IMG/VR virus record: IMGVR_UViG_3300025818_000182
Span: 1 to 24,098 of that record
DNA: 24,098 nucleotides
Reading direction: 5' to 3' (one strand)
Source of the DNA: a virus
Every line of letters begins with the position of its first letter. The first letter of the stretch is position 1. Below are positions 7,523 through 14,769 of the stretch, piece by piece. Under the pieces are notes generated by a model. The model saw nothing but the letters and a program-made list of their open reading frames with translations. It was not told where the DNA came from and made no database searches. The translations under genes were made by a program, and so were the position numbers.

Positions 7523-8155
7523 TTAATCCTGACAATAAAAAAAATGAGTAATAGTGTATCGTCCATTTCCTATTTCTTTAAATTTTTTTGTTTTAATAGG
7601 TAATACTTCATGAAGGTAATAACACGGAAACATTAACATTCTATTGTGCTTTACATTAATTTCATAATCTGGTTCTGTAAATTTTAAATTACCACCTGTA
7701 AATTTTTTTGGTTCACGATAAAACCATATGAGAGAAGTCCATTGAAACTTATCATAATGAGGTTCATAATAATCATTATTTTCGTAGTAAGAAATTATAT
7801 TTGCATCGTGATCGCTGCCTATAAAACTTCTATACTGCGGTGTTATGTTTTGTATTATTTCATGAAATTTAGGTGTTCTAAATAAATTCATGTTTTGTAT
7901 TATTGGTGAATAGGTTCTACCTTCCTGCGTATAGAGTCTATCAATATAGAACCTATATGATTTACCTTTAGCAGTCCCATCTTCATGACGTGCAACAACA
8001 GTGTCTTCTGCTCTTAGTTGGTCATGTTTGTTTTTGGTAGATAAAAAATCTAACTCAGTCCAAATAAATTTTTCTGTTTCCTTGTCATACCAATTATCAA
8101 TGACAAGAAAAGGAAAGGGTTGATCCCCTCCAATTTGTACTATCCAATCTTTCAT
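7523..8155 (-). CDS. 2OG-Fe(II) dioxygenase family protein
   Basis: The 210-residue protein has a canonical dioxygenase core. EPHYDKF gives the HxD pair (His133, Asp135), followed by SLIWFYREPKKFTGGNLKF, a typical strand with the GG turn. FPCYYLHEVLPI gives the distal His182, and GNGRYTITHFF supplies Arg199 for 2-oxoglutarate. The layout resembles prolyl-4-hydroxylase-type enzymes (PF13640), which modify proteins. The actual substrate is unknown. Its ATG overlaps the stop of the upstream dioxygenase as ATGA, so four or more cluster genes are read as one unit. All key residues are present, so it is likely active. Confidence 0.75.
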   Translation of the reverse strand: MKDWIVQIGGDQPFPFLVIDNWYDKETEKFIWTELDFLSTKNKHDQLRAEDTVVARHEDGTAKGKSYRFYIDRLYTQEGRTYSPIIQNMNLFRTPKFHEIIQNITPQYRSFIGSDHDANIISYYENNDYYEPHYDKFQWTSLIWFYREPKKFTGGNLKFTEPDYEINVKHNRMLMFPCYYLHEVLPIKTKKFKEIGNGRYTITHFFYCQD

Positions 8156-8772
8156 TGTTTTTTAAATTCTGCAGGTAATCCTAAAAAAGGTCTTGTATCA
8201 AATAAATTTGGTTCTTCTAATGCACCATCAGTGCTATTGTAATGTAGAAAAACTTGACAACAATCTTTTCCTGTAAAACTTTCCCTCCAATGCTCCAAAT
8301 CACATCCGCTGTAAGCTAACATATCTCCAGGTTTAAGAACTATTTTTTTACCTTTATTACCTTGATTTCCTGTAGGGTCTAAATAAATTGGCCATTCATC
8401 TCCTCCTAAGTTAAGAGTGCAAGAAATTTCACAAGAAGGCCTGTCTTTGTGTCTATGAAGAACATCACCAAATTTATAAATTCTAGCATAGCTATATGTT
8501 GGTATAAGACTTAAATCAGTTACTTGCATCATTTTTGGTAATACTCTTTCCAATAAAGTTTCCATAACCATGTCTGCATAGTGACTATATGTGTTTGGTA
8601 TTTGATCATCTTTCCACGTCCCCCAAGTTTGATCAAAAGGAGAAATAAATTTATTTTCCTGTAAATGTTGTGCAACTTTTCTTTTATTACTAAAATATGC
8701 AAAACAAAAACTTGCTAGTTCGTTTGATATTGCTTTTTTAACTACTGCGTATTTATTTTGTTTAAAACTCAT
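8152..8772 (-). CDS. 2OG-Fe(II) dioxygenase-like protein
   Basis: The 206-residue protein has YKFGDVLHRHKDRPSCEIS, giving an HxD pair (His108, Asp110). Strand SCTLNLGGDEWPIYL follows, and LKPGDMLAYSGCDLEHWRE gives the distal His161. I recall similar proteins from T4-like cyanophages. The usual C-terminal Arg is not obvious in DCCQVFLHYN. Arg111, just after the HxD motif, or another residue might take over 2-oxoglutarate binding, so activity is less certain. A clear AGGAG precedes the ATG in the 8-base gap after the upstream gene, and the downstream gene starts at an ATGA overlap. The substrate is unknown. Confidence 0.7.
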   Translation of the reverse strand: MSFKQNKYAVVKKAISNELASFCFAYFSNKRKVAQHLQENKFISPFDQTWGTWKDDQIPNTYSHYADMVMETLLERVLPKMMQVTDLSLIPTYSYARIYKFGDVLHRHKDRPSCEISCTLNLGGDEWPIYLDPTGNQGNKGKKIVLKPGDMLAYSGCDLEHWRESFTGKDCCQVFLHYNSTDGALEEPNLFDTRPFLGLPAEFKKQ

Positions 8773-8780
8773 ATTATCTC

Positions 8781-9398
8781 CTATTTAAATAAATTACCTT
8801 TATTCCAACATACCAATGAATATCGTGTCCCTTTCGTTACTGGAACAACCCTATGCCAAACAAAAGAAGGAAAAAATATCATTGTCCCTTTTTGTTTAAG
8901 TTTAATATTAATTATTTTATTTTGTTTTGGATTAGGTATACAAATTTGAAAATCACCGCCTTCATATTCATCATCATTTGCTAAAATTAAACTAGCAGAT
9001 ATTTTTCTTGTTAAACCATTTTCATCAGCATCTCCTGAATCGGTGTGCCAATCGTAATGTTGTTTTTGTGTGCCTTCATATTTTGTAAATTGAAAAGATT
9101 CTGTCATGCTCCACTGAAAATTCCAACCCGCTTGTGCATTCACTTGATGAATTATTGGTTGAATTTCTCTGTACATCCAATTATCGCTCATCCAAATAAC
9201 TTTAGATTTTCTTGTTTTTTCTAATTCTTGTCTATCATAATCACTTAGATTATTTGTGTCGTATCCCCATGTTGTTGCAACCTGTTCTTTTAAATATTTA
9301 CCGTACTCAATGACATGATCACAAAACCTGTTGGTGACTGCGTTTTCTAAAATAAAATAATTATTTCGTAAATTCATTCTTTTTTCTGCCTCTTTCAT
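8781..9398 (-). CDS. PKHD/prolyl-4-hydroxylase-type 2OG-Fe(II) dioxygenase
   Basis: The 205-residue protein is the clearest dioxygenase of the cluster. HYDWHTDSGD gives His118 and Asp120. ISASLILANDDEYEGGDFQI is the typical strand pair with the EGGDF turn. FPSFVWHRVVPVTKGTRYS supplies His182 and Arg192. This matches the PKHD-type hydroxylases (PF13640, relatives of prolyl 4-hydroxylase), which often modify proline. The ATG at 9398 is the annotated start. A second in-frame ATG at 9377 has AGAGG 11 bases upstream and is a real alternative. It is the first gene of the minus-strand cluster. A TATAAT on the minus strand at 9425-9430 could be its -10 box, but no good -35 is visible. Confidence 0.8.
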   Translation of the reverse strand: MKEAEKRMNLRNNYFILENAVTNRFCDHVIEYGKYLKEQVATTWGYDTNNLSDYDRQELEKTRKSKVIWMSDNWMYREIQPIIHQVNAQAGWNFQWSMTESFQFTKYEGTQKQHYDWHTDSGDADENGLTRKISASLILANDDEYEGGDFQICIPNPKQNKIINIKLKQKGTMIFFPSFVWHRVVPVTKGTRYSLVCWNKGNLFK

Positions 9399-9440
9399 AA
9401 CACGAATTCTCTGTCAAGAAAACAATTATAAAAAGATTGC

Positions 9441-9469
9441 TTGATATATTCTGTACACATGTTTAAATT
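9441..9469 (+). promoter_or_regulatory. Sigma70-like promoter for the 9506-9739 gene
   Basis: TTGATA (9441-9446) and TAAATT (9464-9469) are separated by 17 bases, matching five and four of six consensus positions. It lies in the 107-base divergent gap between the dioxygenase cluster and the small forward gene, 36 bases before its ATG. An AT-rich background makes chance matches likely. Confidence 0.4.
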
Positions 9470-9505
9470 AGATCTCACCCAAAAATTATAAATCAAGGAG
9501 ATATT

Positions 9506-9739
9506 ATGGAAAATCAAGAAGTATTGAAGGCTATAGCTACCCTTGCTGATAAGGTGAGTCGTTACCACGAACGTTTATTAGCAGTGGAAAGAGACAATGA
9601 AAAACTACAACAAGAATTATTAGAACACAAAAAAAGTTCTCATATACATACAATTCAAGGTAAACCACATAACTCCGATGCAACTGTTATGATAACAGGC
9701 TTAGATTCTGATATGGAATGTGAAGCGTGTAGCGCTTAA
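9506..9739 (+). CDS. Small coiled-coil protein with C-terminal CxxC
   Basis: The 77-residue protein has a Glu/Lys-rich heptad-like region (about residues 10-43, KVSRYHERLLAVERDNEKL). A tail with several His residues follows and ends ECEACSA, a CxxC pair that could bind metal or form a disulfide. I do not recognise the family. A strong AAGGAG at 9495-9500 lies 5 bases before the ATG. It is the only forward gene between two minus-strand blocks, and its stop abuts the stop of the next gene with no gap. A regulatory or virion role is equally possible. Confidence 0.6.
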   Translation: MENQEVLKAIATLADKVSRYHERLLAVERDNEKLQQELLEHKKSSHIHTIQGKPHNSDATVMITGLDSDMECEACSA

Positions 9740-9991
9740 TTAATCAGGAGTTACACCTAACATATCTGCTAAAGAAGGGGCGAATATTTTTACGTCTCTT
9801 CTAATTTTTTCAGCAGTTGTAGATGTTCCTGGATTATCAACATCAGCTTGAGCCGCAGCCTCTGATTCATATTCAGCGCCCGTATCAACATGAGTAATTG
9901 TTGTTTCAGTTTTTACTTTATAATGTGGAATTCTTCTTCCATCTTCAGTCGTAATGTGACCTAGTAATTCAGCAGGTTCAACTATCGGCAT
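9740..9991 (-). CDS. Small conserved marine-phage protein, function unknown
   Basis: The 83-residue protein starts MPIVEPAELLGHI and has GRRIPHYKV, ITHVDTGAEYESEAAAQADV and a disordered middle (NPGTSTTAEKIRRDV). I recall very similar small proteins in uncultured marine phages, always as hypotheticals. The THVDTGxxYxSExxAxxDV stretch looks like a folded beta/alpha unit. It overlaps the upstream dioxygenase gene by 14 bases. No signal peptide, membrane segment or catalytic motif is visible. The role is unknown. Confidence 0.65.
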   Translation of the reverse strand: MPIVEPAELLGHITTEDGRRIPHYKVKTETTITHVDTGAEYESEAAAQADVDNPGTSTTAEKIRRDVKIFAPSLADMLGVTPD

Positions 9992-10574
9992 CTTCGTTTC
10001 TCCAATTTATGTTAAAACTGATGATAACTCTATCTTCATCAGAATTATTTGTTTGTACTTCATGTTGTAACCATGATGGAAAAAAAATCAAGGAATTTTC
10101 AACAGGCTCCCATTGTACGCTGTGAGCAAGGTGTATAGAGGCTTTATCTGTTTTAGGTGGTGATAGCACCTCTGACTGTGGTTTAGGCTCTAGAAACACA
10201 ATATTTCCACACTTTTTAGGAGCTTTAAGATAAAATACACCTGATAAATAGTTATATGGATGCGTGTGAACATTGTTTCGTGATCCTGGTGGATTAATCA
10301 TACCCCACATACCAGTCATTTCAGGAACATAATTGTGTTTGACATCTAAGTGATTAAAACAATCTTTAGAATATTTTAATATATCACCAACCAAAGGACG
10401 AAACTTTTTAATATCATATATTTCATCATGACTATGCCAACCGCCGACATTGGACCGTGGCATACCCATCTCATCTTTTTCTCGTAGTTGATAGATGCTA
10501 TCAATAAGATGTTCGTGGCCTTTTAATTGTAGTGAAAATACGGGAGTAATAAATAACGAATGAAGATTGATCAG
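9978..10574 (-). CDS. 2OG-Fe(II) dioxygenase, PF13759-like, with CTG start
   Basis: The first ATG (10469) gives only 163 residues and cuts off a conserved N-terminus. The frame is open upstream and encodes SLFITPVFSLQLKGHEHL then QLREKDE, which fits the usual start of this family. CTG at 10574 overlaps the previous stop as CTGA, in the place of the usual ATGA, with AAGGA 5 bases upstream. It gives 198 residues. NNVHTHPYNYLSGVFYL provides the HxH pair (His103, His105). FFPSWLQHEV supplies His171, and DRVIISFNI supplies Arg182. It is probably an active oxygenase. The substrate is unknown. The start is inferred. Confidence 0.75.
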   Translation of the reverse strand: MINLHSLFITPVFSLQLKGHEHLIDSIYQLREKDEMGMPRSNVGGWHSHDEIYDIKKFRPLVGDILKYSKDCFNHLDVKHNYVPEMTGMWGMINPPGSRNNVHTHPYNYLSGVFYLKAPKKCGNIVFLEPKPQSEVLSPPKTDKASIHLAHSVQWEPVENSLIFFPSWLQHEVQTNNSDEDRVIISFNINWRNEDADS

Positions 10575-10933
10575 AGTTGTCCTTTTGTGATCTCCAAAAA
10601 ACTTGCTATAATGTGCACCTGATTGGCAGCATTAGCTTGAACTTTAAGAATATCACTTTCTTGCAAAACTAAAGGTTGTGTCAATAGTTCTGTGGTTGTG
10701 TTTGTAGCAACACTCTTTGCTTTAAATACTTCAAAGGTTGCAGCCCCTCTGACAACTTCAACATCAACTAAAGTTGTTGAACCAGAGTCATTGCAAACTA
10801 AAAGAGATTTTACTATATCTGTAGTTGGTGGAACTGGTGGCGTTGCACCAGGATCAGCCGTGGGAACTGTCAAGACAGTTGTTAAATTCGTAGTAGTTAC
10901 ATCTACCATTGCACTTTTAAATGTATTAGCCAA
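10571..10933 (-). CDS. Conserved phage protein, probably virion, TTG start
   Basis: The 120-residue Thr/Val-rich protein reads MANTFKSAMVDVTTTN, then SLLVCNDSGSTTLVDVEVV, and ends VHIIASFLEI. It has repeated beta strands. I recall this type as a common hypothetical protein near tail genes in marine phages. The start is TTG at 10933, with GGAGG 9 bases upstream (10943-10947). It overlaps the stop region of the 55-residue gene by 8 bases. The later ATG (residue 9) would lose the conserved N-terminus. A virion component is likely but unproven. Confidence 0.65.
   Translation of the reverse strand: MANTFKSAMVDVTTTNLTTVLTVPTADPGATPPVPPTTDIVKSLLVCNDSGSTTLVDVEVVRGAATFEVFKAKSVATNTTTELLTQPLVLQESDILKVQANAANQVHIIASFLEITKGQL
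10580..10584 (-). promoter_or_regulatory. Ribosome binding site supporting the CTG start
   Basis: AAGGA on the minus strand lies 5 bases before CTG at 10574, a normal spacing. No comparable site precedes the downstream ATG at 10469 closely enough to favour it over the CTGA overlap. Confidence 0.45.
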
Positions 10934-11093
10934 GGAAAACAGCCTCCGACTCTGATTCGTTTTTTAAATCTTGTTGGTAGTTTGTATTAAGTAAAAAAAT
11001 TATTTGATCTAATAATTGAATCATTTGATCAAACTGATTGGCATCATATTCTGGAGTCGCATTGGGTAATCGTGTGATAGTTATTCTAGCCAT
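10926..11093 (-). CDS. Small 55-residue conserved phage protein
   Basis: An intact short frame starts MARITITRLPNATPEYDANQ and ends ESEAVFLG. It is helical in the middle (FDQMIQLLDQIIFLL) and acidic at the end. I recall similar small proteins (MARITLPNAT..., with QxDIKNE near the end) beside the TTG-start protein in marine phages. It overlaps the sulfotransferase gene by 8 bases at its start and the next gene by 8 bases at its end, which fits a translationally coupled operon. AAAGAG lies a few bases before the ATG. Function unknown. Confidence 0.6.
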   Translation of the reverse strand: MARITITRLPNATPEYDANQFDQMIQLLDQIIFLLNTNYQQDLKNESESEAVFLG

Positions 11094-11853
11094 TTTTACT
11101 CTTTATTAAATTATCAAACATAATATGGGTTTTTTCATATTTTTCAATTATTTTATCTGGTATCAAAGACAAGTAATCATAAGGATTTTTTTTAATATTG
11201 TTAGTTCTAATATGATGCCATTCAGGAATAGGGTCATTATACTGTATATTCTGTATAGAAAATTGATTAAAATTTTTAGTTTTTATTCTATACTGAGGCA
11301 CATTTAAAAATTTTAATATTTTAAAAATTGTTTGTTTAGGAGACTTTATTAACTCATCGTAAGTAATAATTTTATATTTTTCTTCTGAGTTAAGTATATT
11401 TTCAATGCTCCATATAGATACTCCTATGTTGTGATCTCTTCTTAATAAAGAATTACACATTTCTTCTTTACGTGATTCTTTAATGTTCATAACTTTAAGA
11501 GTTGAAGCTAAACATTCAAAGACAGGTCTATACAGTATTACAAATTTACTGTTTAATTTTAATTCTCTTAAATAATTTAGGTTTGCTTCAGTGCCCCAAG
11601 ATCCTCTATCCAAAACATGTTTGCACTTATAATGTTTGTAGTAAGAAAAAAATGCTTGTTTAGCTGCGTTGTGTACTCCAGTATAATCTGGAAATTCTTG
11701 ATACTGTGGAAAATCCTGTAAGGTTAAAATACGATGAACTAATTCGGTTACAACGCTATTTGCTGTAACTTTAATATCATCACTTTGATTAAGTAAAGAG
11801 CCTAGCAAAGTGTTACCTGCTCTAGGCATAGAACATAAAAAATTTATTTTAAT
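11086..11853 (-). CDS. Sulfotransferase family protein, probable ATT start
   Basis: The ATG at 11829 starts directly on the cofactor motif and gives 247 residues. Seven codons upstream the frame encodes KINFLCS, the beta strand that normally precedes this motif. ATT at 11853, one base after the previous stop, would give 255 residues. PRAGNTLLGSLL matches the 5'-phosphosulfate loop (PRSGTTL type). FVILYRPVFECLAS matches the 3'-phosphate motif, with Arg and Ser eight residues apart as in known sulfotransferases. TYDELIKSPKQTIFKILKFL is the usual C-terminal helix region. The enzyme would move sulfate from PAPS to a sugar or protein. The substrate is unknown. Confidence 0.75.
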   Translation of the reverse strand: MKINFLCSMPRAGNTLLGSLLNQSDDIKVTANSVVTELVHRILTLQDFPQYQEFPDYTGVHNAAKQAFFSYYKHYKCKHVLDRGSWGTEANLNYLRELKLNSKFVILYRPVFECLASTLKVMNIKESRKEEMCNSLLRRDHNIGVSIWSIENILNSEEKYKIITYDELIKSPKQTIFKILKFLNVPQYRIKTKNFNQFSIQNIQYNDPIPEWHHIRTNNIKKNPYDYLSLIPDKIIEKYEKTHIMFDNLIKSKNG

Positions 11854-11854
11854 A

Positions 11855-13699
11855 TTATCTTCTTCCGTCTGGTCTAAGTTGTAATTTTGTTGATCCTAGT
11901 CTCCAAGCAGTGTCGTTTACAGTGTTTGTTTGATATTTAATTTTAACTGCTCTTCCTCTACCTCTTACATCAATCTTCTCCGTAGTATTGGAAATAGATC
12001 CAGTGGTAGTAACCGTATCTGCTGATTGAGGATATTGTTCAAGTGTTAGTGTAGCCGTCATGGTATTAGTTAAATTATCAAAGTCTGGAACAAGTTTACT
12101 TACAGACATAAGTTCATCACCGTCCGCTATTTCAACAGAACCTGATGTTAAAAAAGCAGAGATAGCTGTGCCGTCCGCTTGATTATTACCATTCTCATGT
12201 TCGTAAATATACGAAGCACCTGCAGTTAACCCAAGTATAGTAGAGTTATTTGCTGTTAAGCTTGCATCGTATTCTGTAGCAATAGGTAATTCATATACAT
12301 AAGCACCTAACCAAGTAGTTCTTGCAAGGGATGTAGTATACCAAGTGTTCTCTAGATAGTTGTAAGCCACAGCTCTGTCTATTTGTGTAGCATTAGCTGA
12401 TGGGTAATACCAAATTATTTCATTAAATGCGGTGTTAATACCACAGGCTATGTCTTTTTTATTAGTATAACTTATATCGTCAAATACATAATCTTGAACA
12501 GAACAAGGCATTTTTTTGACAACACCATCGTACATGTAAAAAGAATTATCAGACATCCAATAAGATCTACCATTTATTTCTACTGCTGCGTGTTGAGCTA
12601 TTAACCCACAGTTAGCACCAAGCTGTCTAAGACCAAAAGTAAAAGGTGTGCCAACAAATTGAATACCGTGCATAGATGTATCTGTCCAAACTAATATTTG
12701 ACCAGATGATTTAACAGCGCCTACTATTCTAGAGCCATCTGATATACGAAGAGAACCAGCTTCATTAGTTGATACTGGTGTATAATCCGTAGCGTCTTCT
12801 CGATCAGAAAATCTAAATAATAAATCATCTTGCGTATCACTGTTGCCTATTGTTGTTTCTGTACCAAAAATTAATAAATGTCTTGTGTCGGTAGACACTA
12901 AACTAAACCTAGAAGCTGTTGGAGCATTAGATAAAGTTGTTGCTCTATTACTTGTACCCCCTGATGTATCCCAAACAAACGTTCCACCATTTAAAACGGT
13001 AGCAATTAAATCTTCACCAAAATTATCTAAAGACCAGTTTCTTGCGTCTACTACAACACTTGAAGATGATCTTGGCGTATTCCATGTGCTATTATTCCAA
13101 GCCAATGTTCCCCAACCATAACCATAACTAGATGTAGATGGCCCTGTTCGAATTTGATAATTAGCATTTCCAGATCCACCGCCGCCTGATGTTGACCCAG
13201 AAGCTGTGCTTGTATGAGTTACTGTATATGTACTAGCAGAAGGAACTGTAATAACTTCAAACTCGTTATTCATATCTAATCCATCTATTGCAGAGAATGA
13301 ATCAAAAGTAACAAAGTCACCAATGTGTGCTCCATGAGCTGCATCCGTAACTGTAACAGTTGTTGTACCATTTGTGGTAAAAGGATTTGTTAAAGCTGCT
13401 GTTTCTCTAATAGGAGTTATGTCAGTTACTGCGCCATCAGAATAAATATATAATTTTCTGTCTGTACCTAAAGCAAGATATCTGGTTCCGTCTAAACCAA
13501 TCCAGCTATGCGTATCACGGACCACGCCCACAATAGTTTTATTTGGATTTGGCAAATATGTCCAACCTTTCCATCTTTCAGGTTTACCATAGTGAAATCG
13601 AACAAAGTCAGAATCAACATACTTACGTTGATCTCCTGCTGAATAAGCAGTATCTTGTTTATCTATACCTGGTTGAAACTTTAAATCGACTAATTTCAT
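11855..13699 (-). CDS. Tail nozzle/stabilisation protein (P22 gp10-like)
   Basis: The 614-residue beta-rich protein starts LKFQPGIDKQDTAYS and has VDSDFVRFHYGKPERWKGW, then repeated WxxLDGTRYLALGTDRKLYIY-like blades. I associate this layout with the tail nozzle or stabilisation proteins of P22-like and marine podoviruses, which extend the portal-adaptor stack as a tail tube tip. YGWGTLAWNNSTWNTP (about residues 191-206) resembles the Trp-rich motif of the repetitive protein at 1174-2586. The family assignment is recalled rather than searched. It is transcribed opposite to the other virion blocks. It ends before the sulfotransferase start. Confidence 0.6.
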   Translation of the reverse strand: MKLVDLKFQPGIDKQDTAYSAGDQRKYVDSDFVRFHYGKPERWKGWTYLPNPNKTIVGVVRDTHSWIGLDGTRYLALGTDRKLYIYSDGAVTDITPIRETAALTNPFTTNGTTTVTVTDAAHGAHIGDFVTFDSFSAIDGLDMNNEFEVITVPSASTYTVTHTSTASGSTSGGGGSGNANYQIRTGPSTSSYGYGWGTLAWNNSTWNTPRSSSSVVVDARNWSLDNFGEDLIATVLNGGTFVWDTSGGTSNRATTLSNAPTASRFSLVSTDTRHLLIFGTETTIGNSDTQDDLLFRFSDREDATDYTPVSTNEAGSLRISDGSRIVGAVKSSGQILVWTDTSMHGIQFVGTPFTFGLRQLGANCGLIAQHAAVEINGRSYWMSDNSFYMYDGVVKKMPCSVQDYVFDDISYTNKKDIACGINTAFNEIIWYYPSANATQIDRAVAYNYLENTWYTTSLARTTWLGAYVYELPIATEYDASLTANNSTILGLTAGASYIYEHENGNNQADGTAISAFLTSGSVEIADGDELMSVSKLVPDFDNLTNTMTATLTLEQYPQSADTVTTTGSISNTTEKIDVRGRGRAVKIKYQTNTVNDTAWRLGSTKLQLRPDGRR

Positions 13700-13715
13700 G
13701 TCGGGGTATACTAAA

Positions 13716-14504
13716 TTATTTATTGTTTTGTGGCAAGAATTGAGTTCCTACATTACCTTTGAAGGAGTAATTACCCATGTGTGTCATACCACTAGCAATA
13801 TCAGCATATATTTTACCGCCTATTTTTTGCCATAAACGACAAAAAGCATAATCTTCAGATAAATATCTTTTAGTACCAGGCTCTATCATAGTGTCAAAAA
13901 AAGCATAGTTCCAATCAGACGTGTCGTGATATCCAAAGGTTTTGTCGTGAGGATCGCCTAAATGTTGATCAGATTTAAATCTTAAATGAGGATATGCCAA
14001 TGCCATTTTTTTAAATACATTTCTTTTTATCAACATAAAACCAGTTGCACCGTCCAATACTTCTATAAAACCTTTTTTAACCATAATATTTTTTGGATCT
14101 TTAACATTTAAATTATATTGCAACGATGCTGCATGTAATTCATCTTCACTTATATTTGGTTTTTCTTTTACTTTTTTGATTGCCTTGGTCCAATCAATTA
14201 CCTTTCGTGGGTATACTCCTGTCACTACATCTTCATCTAAATCTAACATACGAAACACTGACTCAGAATTAAAAGCTAAATCAGCGTCAATAAATAAAAG
14301 ATGTGTATATTGTTCGTCGTCCATAAATAATTGCACCAATGTGTTTCGAGCTCTTGTTACTAAAGATTCATTACCAATAGTTCCAAATTGTATTTCTATT
14401 TTTTTACTAGCTGCTAAAGCCGTAAGTTGTAGACAGCTTTTAAAATAGTCGGCTGTCAACATATTGCCGTAACAAGGTGTTCCAATAAATATTTTAGAAT
14501 TCAC
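13716..14504 (-). CDS. GT-A fold glycosyltransferase
   Basis: The 262-residue protein starts IFIGTPCYGNMLTADYF, as GT-A enzymes do with a nucleotide-binding strand. HLLFIDADLAF holds the DxD-type metal motif (Asp73, Asp75). DVVTGVYPRKVI, DGATGFMLIKRNVF and KRYLSEDYAFCRL (Glu217-Asp218 acidic pair) continue the family pattern. His242 near the end fits a metal ligand. It would move a sugar from a nucleotide sugar to an unknown acceptor. No membrane segment is seen. It overlaps the upstream 91-residue gene by 11 bases and lies next to the nozzle-like gene, so virion or host glycan modification is possible. Confidence 0.7.
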   Translation of the reverse strand: MNSKIFIGTPCYGNMLTADYFKSCLQLTALAASKKIEIQFGTIGNESLVTRARNTLVQLFMDDEQYTHLLFIDADLAFNSESVFRMLDLDEDVVTGVYPRKVIDWTKAIKKVKEKPNISEDELHAASLQYNLNVKDPKNIMVKKGFIEVLDGATGFMLIKRNVFKKMALAYPHLRFKSDQHLGDPHDKTFGYHDTSDWNYAFFDTMIEPGTKRYLSEDYAFCRLWQKIGGKIYADIASGMTHMGNYSFKGNVGTQFLPQNNK

Positions 14505-14769
14505 TATAACTTACTTTTAAATATTCTATTTTCTTTAACCAATCTTTAGGTATTGCGATAGCACCACCGCCTGATATGTCTTCTTTGTCTTTGCTATACG
14601 AACGCATAATAATTATTTTTTCTTTACCATTATGTATCATCCACCCTACTTCTTGGCACACGGCCAACGGAGCATCCATAACTTCTTTTATATCAATCCA
14701 ACCAGTCTCAGTATCACGAGCATCGAGCCACGTCACACGGACCATCGGCACTTTGTTAATGTCAATCAT
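14494..14769 (-). CDS. Small conserved phage protein, function unknown
   Basis: The 91-residue protein reads VRVTWLDARDTETGWIDIKEV, then VCQEVGWMIHNGKEKIIIMRSY, and ends IAIPKDWLKKIEYL. It looks like a compact beta-rich fold, and I recall similar proteins in marine phages and cyanophages. It overlaps the upstream dioxygenase gene by 8 bases and the downstream glycosyltransferase gene by 11 bases. No enzyme motif is visible. Confidence 0.65.
   Translation of the reverse strand: MIDINKVPMVRVTWLDARDTETGWIDIKEVMDAPLAVCQEVGWMIHNGKEKIIIMRSYSKDKEDISGGGAIAIPKDWLKKIEYLKVSYSEF

Noticed and set aside
7522-7566. Upstream ATG of the 6958 dioxygenase gene, adding 15 residues.
   Set aside because: It lies inside the upstream gene. 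The ATG at 7521, one base after that stop, fits the family and the local spacing.
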